Shown in pieces: positions 1 to 8,596 of a stretch of DNA of 64,000 nt; the first letter of the stretch is position 1, and every line of letters begins with the position of its first letter. A program made the position numbers and the translations under genes. The stretch lies in assembly GCA_051531935.1 (NCBI GenBank), contig JAOPTR010000018.1, forward strand, positions 62,001 to 126,000. Direction: 5' to 3'. Under the pieces are notes generated by a model. That model searched no databases. It was not told the DNA's origin and saw only the letters and a list, made by a program, of their open reading frames with translations. The DNA comes from OCS116 sp051531935 (lineage in GTDB: Bacteria > Pseudomonadota > Alphaproteobacteria > Rhizobiales > OSC116).

Positions 1-278
1 TTGATATTATGTATGGCAAGGGTATTTCTAAAATTGGTGAACTTGTTGATATGGGTGTGAATGAAGGCGTTGTTGAAAAATCTGGTTCTTGGTATTCTTA
101 CGACAGCCAACGCATTGGACAGGGGCGTGAGAATGCGAAGAAATTCTTAGCCGATAATCCTGAAATTGCCGATAAAATTGAAAAACTTATTAAGGATAAA
201 GCTGGTTTGAATGGACCTGTTGAAGCTGACAAGAAGAAGAAAGACAGCGGCAATGTAGAGAAATTAAACGCTGGCTGA
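1..278 (+). CDS. recA: RecA recombinase, C-terminal part (partial)
   Basis: This is the 3' end of recA; the rest lies before the window and the reading frame is open at base 3. RecA forms filaments on single-stranded DNA, drives strand exchange and triggers LexA cleavage. The visible part begins with the conserved D-I-M-Y-G-K-G-I-S segment and continues through the C-terminal lobe, ending in a lysine-rich and acidic tail typical of the family. The stop is TGA at 276-278, followed closely by a strong hairpin terminator. The recA-alaS order is common in Hyphomicrobiales. Identity is secure although only about 90 residues are visible. Confidence 0.95.
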   Translation, partial: DIMYGKGISKIGELVDMGVNEGVVEKSGSWYSYDSQRIGQGRENAKKFLADNPEIADKIEKLIKDKAGLNGPVEADKKKKDSGNVEKLNAG

Positions 279-304
279 TTATTTGCTGAATAGTGATTGT
301 AAGG

Positions 305-330
305 AAAGGAGATGGAAACATCTCCTTTTT
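305..330 (+). terminator. Rho-independent terminator of recA
   Basis: A perfect 10-bp stem (305-314 with 319-328) closes a GAAA tetraloop and runs into T residues. It lies 27 bases after the recA stop, so recA and alaS are separate transcription units. Confidence 0.85.
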
Positions 331-342
331 GCGTTTTGAAGA

Positions 343-371
343 TTGAAATCCTTGATTTTACTGGCTATAAA
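343..371 (+). promoter_or_regulatory. Probable sigma-70 promoter of alaS
   Basis: TTGAAA at 343-348 and TATAAA at 366-371 are separated by exactly 17 bases. The pair lies between the recA terminator and alaS. It puts a transcription start near 378 and a leader of about 40 bases. Confidence 0.55.
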
Positions 372-421
372 CAAGATAAAAGTGAATTGTTAATTGGCCA
401 AATGGCAGTGTGAGTGAATAT

Positions 422-3067
422 ATGTCTACAGTGAATGAAATTAGAAGTAAGTTTTTGGATTATTTTGGAGAAAATGATCACAAAATAATGCCATCAGGCT
501 CTTTGGTGCCTTTGAACGACCCGACACTTATGTTTGCCAATGCGGGTATGAACCAGTTCAAAAATATATTCACAGGTGTCGAAACGCCAGCTCAGCCAAG
601 AGCCACTACATCTCAAAAATGTGTGCGGGCAGGTGGTAAGCATAATGATTTGGATAATGTTGGTTATACGGCGCGGCATCATACATTTTTTGAAATGTTA
701 GGTAACTTTTCGTTCGGTGATTATTTTAAAGATGAGGCCATTGCGATGGCTTGGGAGTTACTCACCAAGGAATATGGCCTCAATAAAGATAAAATGTTGG
801 TGACGGTTTATCATACTGATGATGAAGCGGCTGACATATGGAAAAAGGTTGCAGGTTTTTCCGACGATCGAATTATTCGCATTCCGACAAGTGACAATTT
901 TTGGACAATGGGTGATACGGGACCTTGTGGACCCTGTTCTGAGATTTTTTATGACCATGGCGATCATATCTGGGGTGGCCCTCCAGGTTCTAAAGACGAA
1001 GATGGTGATAGATTTATTGAAATTTGGAACCTTGTTTTCATGCAGCATGAGAATTTGGCTGATGGCACACGCATTGATTTGCCGAAGCCTTCGATTGATA
1101 CTGGGATGGGGCTTGAACGTTTATCGGCTTTATTGCAAGGCAGCCATGATAATTATGAAACCGATATGATGAAGGCTTTGATTCACGCATCTGCTGAATT
1201 TAGTGGTGTTGATGCTGAAGGTAGTCACAATGTTTCACATAGAGTGATTGTTGATCATTTGCGCAGCACAAGCTTTTTGATTGCTGATGGCGTTTTGCCT
1301 TCAAATGAGGGGCGTGGTTATGTATTACGTCGTATCATGCGCCGTGCGATGCGCCATATTGAGATGCTGGGCGTGAAAGAGCCGATGATGTATAAATTAT
1401 TGCCATCATTAATCACTCAAATGGGACAAGCATTCCCAGAGCTATCACGCGCAGAAGCGCTGATTAGTGAAACTATGAAGCTTGAGGAAACTCGCTTTAA
1501 GAAGACGCTTGATAAGGGATTGAAAATTCTTGACGATGAAACTGCGGATATTGCTGATGGTGGTGAGCTTAAAGGCGAAGTGGCATTTAAGCTATATGAT
1601 ACATTTGGTTTTCCGTTTGATTTAACGGTTGATGCTTTGCGCGAACGTAATATGACTGTCGATAAAGACGGCTTTGACGTTGCGATGGAAGAACAGCGTA
1701 CGAAAGCACGCGCCAATTGGAGCGGTGCGGGTGGCACGGCAGAAGAAACCATTTGGTTTGATTTGAAAGAAGAATTGGGCGCTACGGAATTTTTGGGTTA
1801 TGCATCTGAAAAAGCCGAGGGTGAACTTTTGGCAATTATTAAAGATGGTGTTTCAGTAAATGAGGCGACCAAAGGTGATGAAGTTGCCTTGATTTTAAAT
1901 CAAACTGCTTTTTATGCAGAATCTGGTGGCCAAGTTGGCGATCATGGTGTGATAAGCCATGATAATGTTGAAATAAAAATTACCAATGTTCTGAAAAAAG
2001 TTGGCGATCTGTTTGTTCATTATGGCAAAATTATCAAGGGTTCATTGGCCGTTGAAGATGGGTTGATTTTGAACGTGGATGGGGAACGCCGTCGGGCTAT
2101 TCGTTCTAACCATAGTGCGACGCATTTATTACATCAAGCATTGCGTGATCAATTGGGCGACCATGTCGCGCAAAAAGGTTCTATGGTTTCTGATGAGCGA
2201 TTGCGCTTTGACTTTAGCCATACAAAACCTGTTGCAGCTGAAGAACTGGCTGTTATTGAGAAGATTGTGAATCAACATATTGTGCAAAATAGCGAAGTTG
2301 TTACGCGGGTTATGGATCAGGAAGATGCTGTGAAATCGGGCGCGATGGCATTGTTTGGCGAAAAATATGGTGATGAAGTGCGCGTTGTGAGCATGGGCTT
2401 TGGTGAGGATGCTGATAAAGCCTATTCAGTTGAGCTTTGTGGTGGTACGCATGTTAAACAAACTGGTGATATTGGTTTGGTTAAGATTGTGGCAGAAACC
2501 TCTGTTGCATCTGGCGTGCGACGTGTTGAAGCTTTGACGGGTGAGAAGGCATTGGGCTTTTTGAACACTCAAGACGAGCGTGTTAAAACTGCCGCAGATG
2601 TTTTGAAAACCAGCCCTGACCAAATGGCTGAACGTGTGGCTCAATTGGTTGCTGAACGTAAGCAATTGGAAAAAGAATTGGCTGATGCCAAGCGCCAAAT
2701 TGCGCTCGGTGGTGGCGGTGCTGCACAAGCTACGCTAGAAACCATTAATGGTGTTAACTTTGAAGGTCGTGTTATTCAAGGAATTGCGGCTAAAGAATTG
2801 CGCGGGATTGTTGACGAAGCTAAAACCAAGCATGGCAGCGCTATTGTTGCGATTATTGGTATATCTGAAGAAGGCAAAGCTGGTATTTCTGTGGGTGTCA
2901 CTGCTGATTTGACAGACAGATTTAATGCGGTTGACTTGGTGCGTATTGGCTCTGCATTGCTTGGTGGTAAAGGTGGCGGCGGACGGCCTGATATGGCACA
3001 AGCTGGTGGCCCTGATGGCGATAAAGGTGACGTAGCGATTGCTGCAATTAGAGAAGCAATTCTATAA
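422..3067 (+). CDS. alaS: Alanyl-tRNA synthetase
   Basis: This class II synthetase charges tRNA-Ala in the cytoplasm and edits mischarged Ser and Gly. The N-terminal catalytic domain carries the usual start S-T-V-N-E-I-R and the F-A-N-A-G-M-N-Q-F segment. The editing domain has H-S-A-T-H and C-G-G-T-H zinc-site motifs, and a C-terminal Ala domain with the glycine-rich G-G-K-G-G-G-G-R-P-D motif ends the protein. Length (881 residues) is normal. I chose ATG 422 because it matches family N-termini; an in-frame GTG at 410 would add four residues. Neither start has a strong Shine-Dalgarno sequence. Confidence 0.97.
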   Translation: MSTVNEIRSKFLDYFGENDHKIMPSGSLVPLNDPTLMFANAGMNQFKNIFTGVETPAQPRATTSQKCVRAGGKHNDLDNVGYTARHHTFFEMLGNFSFGDYFKDEAIAMAWELLTKEYGLNKDKMLVTVYHTDDEAADIWKKVAGFSDDRIIRIPTSDNFWTMGDTGPCGPCSEIFYDHGDHIWGGPPGSKDEDGDRFIEIWNLVFMQHENLADGTRIDLPKPSIDTGMGLERLSALLQGSHDNYETDMMKALIHASAEFSGVDAEGSHNVSHRVIVDHLRSTSFLIADGVLPSNEGRGYVLRRIMRRAMRHIEMLGVKEPMMYKLLPSLITQMGQAFPELSRAEALISETMKLEETRFKKTLDKGLKILDDETADIADGGELKGEVAFKLYDTFGFPFDLTVDALRERNMTVDKDGFDVAMEEQRTKARANWSGAGGTAEETIWFDLKEELGATEFLGYASEKAEGELLAIIKDGVSVNEATKGDEVALILNQTAFYAESGGQVGDHGVISHDNVEIKITNVLKKVGDLFVHYGKIIKGSLAVEDGLILNVDGERRRAIRSNHSATHLLHQALRDQLGDHVAQKGSMVSDERLRFDFSHTKPVAAEELAVIEKIVNQHIVQNSEVVTRVMDQEDAVKSGAMALFGEKYGDEVRVVSMGFGEDADKAYSVELCGGTHVKQTGDIGLVKIVAETSVASGVRRVEALTGEKALGFLNTQDERVKTAADVLKTSPDQMAERVAQLVAERKQLEKELADAKRQIALGGGGAAQATLETINGVNFEGRVIQGIAAKELRGIVDEAKTKHGSAIVAIIGISEEGKAGISVGVTADLTDRFNAVDLVRIGSALLGGKGGGGRPDMAQAGGPDGDKGDVAIAAIREAIL

Positions 3068-3082
3068 TTAGATGAGGGTAGT

Positions 3083-4273
3083 ATGGACGAAGGGAAAAAA
3101 ACCATAAGATATAGAACTTATATTCTTTTGGAAGTGAACCCTGCAAAATATTTACCCTCTAAAATATTAAATATATTTTTGATTATACTGATTGTTGCTA
3201 ATGTGTTTGCGTTTGCAATGGGCACTGTCGACAGTTTGGCAGTGCAATATGGTACAATGTTCGAATGGTTTAACATTTTTTCTGTTGCCGTTTTTACGGT
3301 TGAATATTTGGCTAGAATTTGGTGTGTGGTTGAATATCCGCATTTAAAACATGAAGCGCCTTTGAAAGCCCGTATCGGCTACATGTTTAGACCGATTGCA
3401 TTTATTGATTTGGTGTCTATTTTGCCGTTTTATTTGGGCAATATTTTTGGCATCGACTTACGTGGTTTGCGGATATTGCGCTTGATGCGTATTTTTAAGC
3501 TCGCCCGATATTCACCTGCAATCGAGACATTGGGACGGGCAGTGTATAATGAGAGACGTGCATTATGGGGCACGTTGATTATTATGATTTGCCTTATTTT
3601 ATTTAGCTCGACTTTGATGTATCTAATTGAGCAAGATGCGCAACCAGAAAAATTTGGCTCTATACCTGCCGCGGCATGGTGGGCAGTTTCCACCTTAACT
3701 ACGGTTGGTTATGGTGATGCCGTGCCTATGACATCGGTTGGGAAGCTTGTTGGTGGGGTGTTTATGATGTTGGGTTTGGGCATGTTTGCACTGCCTATTG
3801 GTATTTTGGCGACAGGGTTTAGCCAAGAAGCTAACCGCCGCCAGTTTGTAATAAGCTGGGGTATGGTATCGCGGGTACCTGTTTTTCATGGGCTTAACCC
3901 AGAGACAATTTCAAGTATTATGAGCATGTTAAACGCCCGCACTTATACGCAAAATCAAATTATCTTTAAAGCGGGTGACCCTGCGGAACAAATGTTTTTC
4001 ATCACCTCTGGTGAAGTTAAGGTTGAAACCGAAGACGGTATTTTTAGGTTGAAAGAGGGTGACTATTTTGGTGAATTGGCGTTGTTAGAAGACCGTGTCC
4101 ATGGGGCCAGTATTAGTGCAACCACTCAGTTGCATGTGCTTGAATTAGACAAAGATGATTTTCAATATCTATTGCGGATTCACCCTGAAATTAATCAGAA
4201 GATACGCGAAGAAGCAATGGTGCGGCAGAATGAAGTTGCTGCCGCAATGACAACCGATAAGAGTAATGTTTAA
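3083..4273 (+). CDS. Voltage-sensor-type K+ channel with C-terminal cyclic-nucleotide-binding fold (MloK1-like)
   Basis: Predicted inner-membrane tetrameric potassium channel of 396 residues. Residues 28-245 hold six membrane segments, including an arginine-rich S4 (about 125-141) and the pore filter T-V-G-Y-G-D at 207-212. Residues 266-370 form a cNMP-binding-domain fold with the phosphate-cassette start F-G-E-L-A-L-L at 329-335. By alignment to Mesorhizobium MloK1, the cassette Arg that grips the cyclic phosphate is His340 here, so ligand binding may be changed or lost. The gene lies 15 bases after alaS and may be co-transcribed with it. Its stop overlaps the convergent phosphodiesterase gene by a few bases. 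Confidence 0.9.
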   Translation: MDEGKKTIRYRTYILLEVNPAKYLPSKILNIFLIILIVANVFAFAMGTVDSLAVQYGTMFEWFNIFSVAVFTVEYLARIWCVVEYPHLKHEAPLKARIGYMFRPIAFIDLVSILPFYLGNIFGIDLRGLRILRLMRIFKLARYSPAIETLGRAVYNERRALWGTLIIMICLILFSSTLMYLIEQDAQPEKFGSIPAAAWWAVSTLTTVGYGDAVPMTSVGKLVGGVFMMLGLGMFALPIGILATGFSQEANRRQFVISWGMVSRVPVFHGLNPETISSIMSMLNARTYTQNQIIFKAGDPAEQMFFITSGEVKVETEDGIFRLKEGDYFGELALLEDRVHGASISATTQLHVLELDKDDFQYLLRIHPEINQKIREEAMVRQNEVAAAMTTDKSNV

Positions 4274-5223
4274 AACTCGTCTATGTCATCTGTCCAAATC
4301 CCACCTTTATAACCCGCGGCTAATAGAGCTTTAGCCTTTATTGTGGGTAGGCCTTTTGAGAAATTACGGCCTGTATAATCGTCCATCACAAAAACCGAGG
4401 TGTTGACGCTCGCCATGCGTTCAATGAATTTATTTGGCCATCCCCAAATTAGGTTTTTGTAGTTATGTGGCACTATAAACATTGTATTGTGGCAAGTTTC
4501 TGGAATATAACCACTCCACCCTAAAAGCAGATATTGCTTTGCACAATCTTTAAACTCGGGTTTATTCATGGTGCTGATATGAGGTAAGTCAGCATTTAAT
4601 TGTGCATGAAGCTTTTGTTTGCCACCATATATTGTGAGTTTGTTTTGTTGATCTATGGGCAGAGTTTTAATTTTATCAGCCAATAATGTGGCTTCGTGCA
4701 AATTGTTGCTTTTGATATTGATCAGGAAGTTTTTATTGGGAAAGGTTTCGAATATTTCGGAGATTTCGGGCATTTGACCGATGAATTTTCCGCGAAATGG
4801 GAATGTTTTTCCACCATCTGACGTATAGCCATGTCCAATGTCTAAAGTTTTGAGGAATGCCATTGATTGATTTTGAGTGATGCCTTTAGCTTCGGTGCGG
4901 CAATCGAGTGTCCAATCGTGATAAATTGCGAGTTTACCATCGGTGGTTTTATGGATATCGAACTCGACAATGTGGGCGCCTTTTGAAAAAGCATATCGAA
5001 TGGATGCGATTGTATTTTCTAAAAATTGATGTTTAGGGGTATATATGCGATCGGCGGTACAGGTGTCATTTTGCAAGCCCTCTTTGGCGTAAGTTTGTGC
5101 AGCTGCTCGGTGAGCCAAAATTGTTGGTTGTTGCTCTAAACGTGTGAACAAGCTGGTATTGTTTGCCCATATTGCGACAATGAAAATACTTGTAGTGATT
5201 AGAAATTTAGTACGGGTTTTCAT
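4270..5223 (-). CDS. Glycerophosphodiester phosphodiesterase family protein
   Basis: GDPD TIM-barrel enzyme of 317 residues, expected to hydrolyse glycerophosphodiesters to glycerol-3-phosphate and an alcohol. It starts with one hydrophobic segment (about residues 7-22), either a signal peptide or a membrane anchor, so it likely acts in the periplasm. The catalytic signature is visible: H-R near residue 38, then the E-F-D and H-D-W-T-L pieces near 100-120. The start codon overlaps the stop of the upstream gene by one base (TAATG), implying translational coupling. It is the last gene of a panB-panC operon, and its C-terminal half resembles the product of the gene before it. Confidence 0.82.
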   Translation of the reverse strand: MKTRTKFLITTSIFIVAIWANNTSLFTRLEQQPTILAHRAAAQTYAKEGLQNDTCTADRIYTPKHQFLENTIASIRYAFSKGAHIVEFDIHKTTDGKLAIYHDWTLDCRTEAKGITQNQSMAFLKTLDIGHGYTSDGGKTFPFRGKFIGQMPEISEIFETFPNKNFLINIKSNNLHEATLLADKIKTLPIDQQNKLTIYGGKQKLHAQLNADLPHISTMNKPEFKDCAKQYLLLGWSGYIPETCHNTMFIVPHNYKNLIWGWPNKFIERMASVNTSVFVMDDYTGRNFSKGLPTIKAKALLAAGYKGGIWTDDIDEF

Positions 5224-5972
5224 TACTTATTTCTCCAACTATTGCGGATTGAAATATTGCTGTTCATGTCGTCATCTGCATCGAAAACCCAACGACCGCC
5301 ACCGTTTGCGATGGATTTTTTGACTTCTTCCGCTGAATAGTTGCGACTGAAATATTGTCCGACGTTAAACACCTGAGTTTCGTAAAAATTCATTTTATTG
5401 AGGATATCAGATTTCCATTCGGCACTTGGGTGTGACCAACGCGCAAAATATGTCGTGTTTTTGCAAGCATCAGGGAAGTAACCAACCCACCTTACCCATG
5501 GGTATATTTTGCGACATGTTTGATTTGCTATATTTTGGTGGATTTGAATGGTGGGGTAATTGGTTTGCAAGTAGGCAGTGATTTTGGGAATGTTGCCATA
5601 AATGTAAAGGTTTTTACGTTTCTCTATGGGCGTTTTGATAATTCTTTGGGCGATGTAATTAATTTCATCAAGTGTTTGGCGTTTGAGGTTTATCAGATAT
5701 GTGACTTCTGGGAAAAGCCTGACTTTGTATATAATGTCGTGGATATTAGTGGCAAAATGCACGGGATCGAGAAAACGGCCGCCATAGGCAGTTGATTGAC
5801 CATAGCTTAGCAGGATGCCGTCTATATGTTTGCGCTTTTGTTTATCTGTCAGGCCAGGTGTATCTAGATAAGTCGACATTGATATTTTGCGCTGCGGCAG
5901 AAAAAAATCTATGAGCAGGAGGCATAAAATAAAAATTATACCAACACCTAAGATTTTAGCCAGTTTTCTCAT
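5223..5972 (-). CDS. Degenerate GDPD-like membrane-anchored protein (paralogue of the downstream gene)
   Basis: About 249 residues with an N-terminal hydrophobic anchor (I-I-F-I-L-C-L-L-L-I). From the F-P-x-x-T-Y-L-I-N-L-K segment onward it aligns with the downstream GDPD. Shared features include the strand equivalent to F-L-I-N-I-K, the G-Y-x-P-x-x-C-x-N-T motif and the R-N-[FY]-S near the end. The N-terminal catalytic H-R, E-x-D and H-D motifs are absent, so phosphodiesterase activity is unlikely. I chose ATG 5972, which overlaps the panC end by 17 bases; ATG 5990 and TTG 5996 are alternatives in the same frame. A binding or regulatory role is possible, but this is inference. Confidence 0.6.
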   Translation of the reverse strand: MRKLAKILGVGIIFILCLLLIDFFLPQRKISMSTYLDTPGLTDKQKRKHIDGILLSYGQSTAYGGRFLDPVHFATNIHDIIYKVRLFPEVTYLINLKRQTLDEINYIAQRIIKTPIEKRKNLYIYGNIPKITAYLQTNYPTIQIHQNIANQTCRKIYPWVRWVGYFPDACKNTTYFARWSHPSAEWKSDILNKMNFYETQVFNVGQYFSRNYSAEEVKKSIANGGGRWVFDADDDMNSNISIRNSWRNK

Positions 5973-6819
5973 TAGTTTCAAACCTAACATTATCAATAAG
6001 GCGGGTTTTGCCTAAATAGGCTGCTGTAAATATTGCTAATTTATGGTCTTGGACTGTGGCGATTTTTAGATCGAATTGTGTTCTTATTTCGAAATAATCT
6101 GGCTTGAAACCAGATTCGGTTAGAATCATCATGGTTTGCTTTTCTAGCTCACGGAAATTTTGCTCACCTTGTAAGATAGATTGTTTTACGAAATTGAGGA
6201 TTTGGCTAAGGCGTGAAGCAACCTCTAATTCATCAGCAGATAGGTATCCATTGCGAGAGCTGAGAGCCAAACCCTGCTTGTTACGCACGATGGGCGCTTG
6301 GTGAATTTGGATGGGCATACAAAGATCTTTGGTGATTTGCTCAATGACCATGAGTTGTTGATAGTCTTTAAGGCCAAAAACAGCGTGATCGGGCGCGACA
6401 ATGTTGAAAAGTTTTGTGACCACTGTGGCGACGCCTGTTAAATGATCTGGGCGCGATTTCCCGCAAAGGATGCCATCTAATTCGGCGACTGTCACTTTTG
6501 TGATTGAGGAATTACCATTGGGGTAAATGTCCTCGGCATTGGGCGTAAAAACAATATGATTGCCCGCTTGCTCTAATTTTTTAAGATCGTCTTCGAGCGT
6601 ATTTGGGTAGGACTCGAAATCTTCATTAGGGCCAAATTGCAATGGATTTACAAAAATACTGGTGATGACCACATCGGCATGTTGTTGAATTTGCGCGACA
6701 AGGGAAATATGCCCTGCATGTAAATTGCCCATTGTTGGTACGAGCCCAATGGTTTTGCCTTGTTTGCGGAGGGAGGCGACGGTTTTACGAAGATCGACGA
6801 TGTTTGATATGGTTTGCAT
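5956..6819 (-). CDS. panC: Pantothenate synthetase
   Basis: ATP-dependent ligase that joins pantoate to beta-alanine, the last step of pantothenate (vitamin B5) synthesis. The nucleotide-binding P-T-M-G-N-L-H-A-G-H motif and the K-D-Y-Q-Q-L and L-S-S-R-N motifs of the family are present. With ATG 6819 the protein has 287 residues, the usual size. This start follows the panB stop by one base (TAACATG), giving coupling; an upstream in-frame start at 6861 would overlap panB and is less likely. It forms an operon with panB and the two GDPD-like genes. Confidence 0.94.
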   Translation of the reverse strand: MQTISNIVDLRKTVASLRKQGKTIGLVPTMGNLHAGHISLVAQIQQHADVVITSIFVNPLQFGPNEDFESYPNTLEDDLKKLEQAGNHIVFTPNAEDIYPNGNSSITKVTVAELDGILCGKSRPDHLTGVATVVTKLFNIVAPDHAVFGLKDYQQLMVIEQITKDLCMPIQIHQAPIVRNKQGLALSSRNGYLSADELEVASRLSQILNFVKQSILQGEQNFRELEKQTMMILTESGFKPDYFEIRTQFDLKIATVQDHKLAIFTAAYLGKTRLIDNVRFETNEKTG

Positions 6820-6820
6820 G

Positions 6821-7648
6821 TTATTTCTCGAAACTATGTTGTGGCTCTGGATATGTGCCATTTTTTACATCTTGGCCGAACGCTTTTATGGCAGCTTGGA
6901 TGCTGCCATTTTCGGCCATATAATTTTTAACGAAGCGTGCAGGGCGTTTGGTAAGCCCTAGAATGTCTTGAATTACCAAAACTTGCGCATCGGTATGTTT
7001 ACCTGCGCCAATGCCGATGACTGGAATTTTGACGGCTTCGGTGATTTGTTTTGCAAGGCCAACAGGGACACATTCTAGCAGTATCATTTTGGCACCAGCT
7101 TGCGCAGCGGCTATTGCATTTTCGATCATTTGCTTGGCATCTTCATCGGTACGACCTTGGACTTTGAACCCGCCTAGTTGATGCACAAATTGTGGGGTGA
7201 GGCCAAAATGCGCGCAAACCGCTATGCCTTGTTCGCTGAGTTTGGCAATGATGGGAATGAGCCAATCTTTGCCCTCGAGCTTTACAATTTCGGCACCTGC
7301 GCGCATGAGCGTTGCGGCCGAGGTAAGTGCATCTGCAGGGTTGGAATAAGTGGCGAACGGCATATCGACCATGATGAGTGGTTGAGGCGCACCAGCAATG
7401 ACGTTTTTAGTGTGATATACCATATCATCCAAAGTGACTGGCAGGGTGCTGTTATGCCCCTGTATAGTCATGCCTAAGCTATCACCTACTAAAATCACCT
7501 CTATTTCATTGTCATTAATAGCGACGGCTATTGAATAATCGTAGGCAGTGAGAACGGCAAATTTTTTACCGTCCTTTTTGAGTTTTTGCAACTTGGGTAG
7601 AGTTGTTTTTTCGGCTTTTTTGCCACCATATGAATTTTGATCGGCCAT
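6821..7648 (-). CDS. panB: 3-methyl-2-oxobutanoate hydroxymethyltransferase (ketopantoate hydroxymethyltransferase)
   Basis: Cytoplasmic enzyme that transfers a hydroxymethyl group from methylene-tetrahydrofolate to 2-oxoisovalerate, the first committed step to pantothenate. The 275-residue product shows the family landmarks: L-T-A-Y-D-Y-S near the start, V-G-D-S-L-G-M at the metal site, V-D-M-P-F, K-L-E-G and V-I-G-I-G-A-G. Length is normal. It is the first gene of a minus-strand cluster with panC directly downstream. Base use is like its neighbours. Confidence 0.96.
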   Translation of the reverse strand: MADQNSYGGKKAEKTTLPKLQKLKKDGKKFAVLTAYDYSIAVAINDNEIEVILVGDSLGMTIQGHNSTLPVTLDDMVYHTKNVIAGAPQPLIMVDMPFATYSNPADALTSAATLMRAGAEIVKLEGKDWLIPIIAKLSEQGIAVCAHFGLTPQFVHQLGGFKVQGRTDEDAKQMIENAIAAAQAGAKMILLECVPVGLAKQITEAVKIPVIGIGAGKHTDAQVLVIQDILGLTKRPARFVKNYMAENGSIQAAIKAFGQDVKNGTYPEPQHSFEK

Positions 7649-7667
7649 CGAGGTTCACTCTGTAAGT

Positions 7668-8066
7668 TTAGTATTTTGAATCGGCACTTCTATAGGCGCT
7701 TGTGGCCATTACATCGCGAAAGAATGTACATTTTTTTTGTGATGCCGCATAGCGGATTTTTTGATACTGAGTTTTATAACTCGACATTTTTTTATTAAAC
7801 TCATCATTACCTTGAACAATGAAATATACCGGCCAGTTGGTGTAACTTTTGGAAACGCGACGGGCTGTTGCATAGCTTTTACGGGCGCGTAGAGTTTTGA
7901 CCATAAGACCCCTGACATTACGGCCTAGCTGCGTGTGCTCGCGATTTAGCGAGTTACAAGATTTTGCTTGATGTTTTTCTGACGCGTAAAAAACACTGCC
8001 ACCTGCGCAAGCGTTTAATACGAATGCTGATATAAGAACGAGGCTGAATTTGACTATTTTTGACAT
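7668..8066 (-). CDS. Small lipoprotein of unknown function, copy 2 of a tandem pair
   Basis: About 132 residues, beginning with a short signal peptide and the lipobox L-N-A-C, so it should be lipid-anchored in the periplasm or outer membrane. I recognise no domain. The mature part shares a layout with the product of the adjacent upstream gene: a C-N-x-L-x-x-x-H motif after the anchor, basic L-x-x-x-K stretches, and a second Cys near the C-terminus. The two conserved cysteines could form a disulfide. I chose ATG 8066 because it places the signal peptide at the very N-terminus; the same frame is open further upstream to 8117. It is 20 bases downstream of its paralogue. Confidence 0.6.
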   Translation of the reverse strand: MSKIVKFSLVLISAFVLNACAGGSVFYASEKHQAKSCNSLNREHTQLGRNVRGLMVKTLRARKSYATARRVSKSYTNWPVYFIVQGNDEFNKKMSSYKTQYQKIRYAASQKKCTFFRDVMATSAYRSADSKY

Positions 8067-8086
8067 TTTTAACTTTCGGGAGGGGA

Positions 8087-8491
8087 CTAAATTGCTTTTT
8101 GGTTCATCCATGCACATTTGGACACAAAGCCATAGCGCAGGTTTAACAACATATTTTGTTTATAGAAACGGAACTCTTTGCCAAGCTTTTCATCGGCATC
8201 GGGTAAGTTGACCACTGAAAGCCATGTGACTTTAAGCTCTTTATAGCTCATTTTGTTGTTTTTTTGACGTTTGAGATTTTTCCAAATAATCGGCAAGATT
8301 TTGCCACGGTATTTGATGTGGTTTGTTTTTAACTTGTTGCAGTATTTGTTCTTTTGAGACTTTGACATGGCTTGTGTTTGAGCGGCAATGATTTGATCTT
8401 TTGCTTGTTGTTCTCGCTCGGCAGTTGTGACGCAGCCATTGAGTATGATGGCTGTAAAAGCAAGAATAATAAAGAGTTGGAATTTGCGCAT
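8087..8491 (-). CDS. Small lipoprotein of unknown function, copy 1 of a tandem pair
   Basis: A 134-residue product with an N-terminal hydrophobic helix ending in the lipobox L-N-G-C (Cys20), followed by a charged and Gln-rich linker. The mature part has C-N-K-L-x-x-x-H, a basic middle region and a late Cys near the end, matching the pattern of the downstream neighbour, so the two are probably ancient duplicates. A G-A-G-G-T Shine-Dalgarno sequence precedes the ATG. I cannot assign a function; an envelope-associated role is inferred only from the lipobox. Confidence 0.62.
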   Translation of the reverse strand: MRKFQLFIILAFTAIILNGCVTTAEREQQAKDQIIAAQTQAMSKSQKNKYCNKLKTNHIKYRGKILPIIWKNLKRQKNNKMSYKELKVTWLSVVNLPDADEKLGKEFRFYKQNMLLNLRYGFVSKCAWMNQKAI

Positions 8492-8518
8492 GATGACCTC
8501 TGATTCGTAGAGCCAATG

Positions 8519-8550
8519 ATAAAAAAAAGGCGCTGCAAATGCAACGCCTT
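8519..8550 (-). terminator. Rho-independent terminator of icd
   Basis: On the minus strand, an AAGGCG / CGCCTT stem extended by three pairs across one mismatch closes an ATTT loop and is followed by eight T. It lies just downstream of icd and separates icd from the lipoprotein pair. Confidence 0.8.
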
Positions 8551-8596
8551 CTTAATTTTGTACGGAATAAAAATTAGTCCATTTATGGGCTTATGA

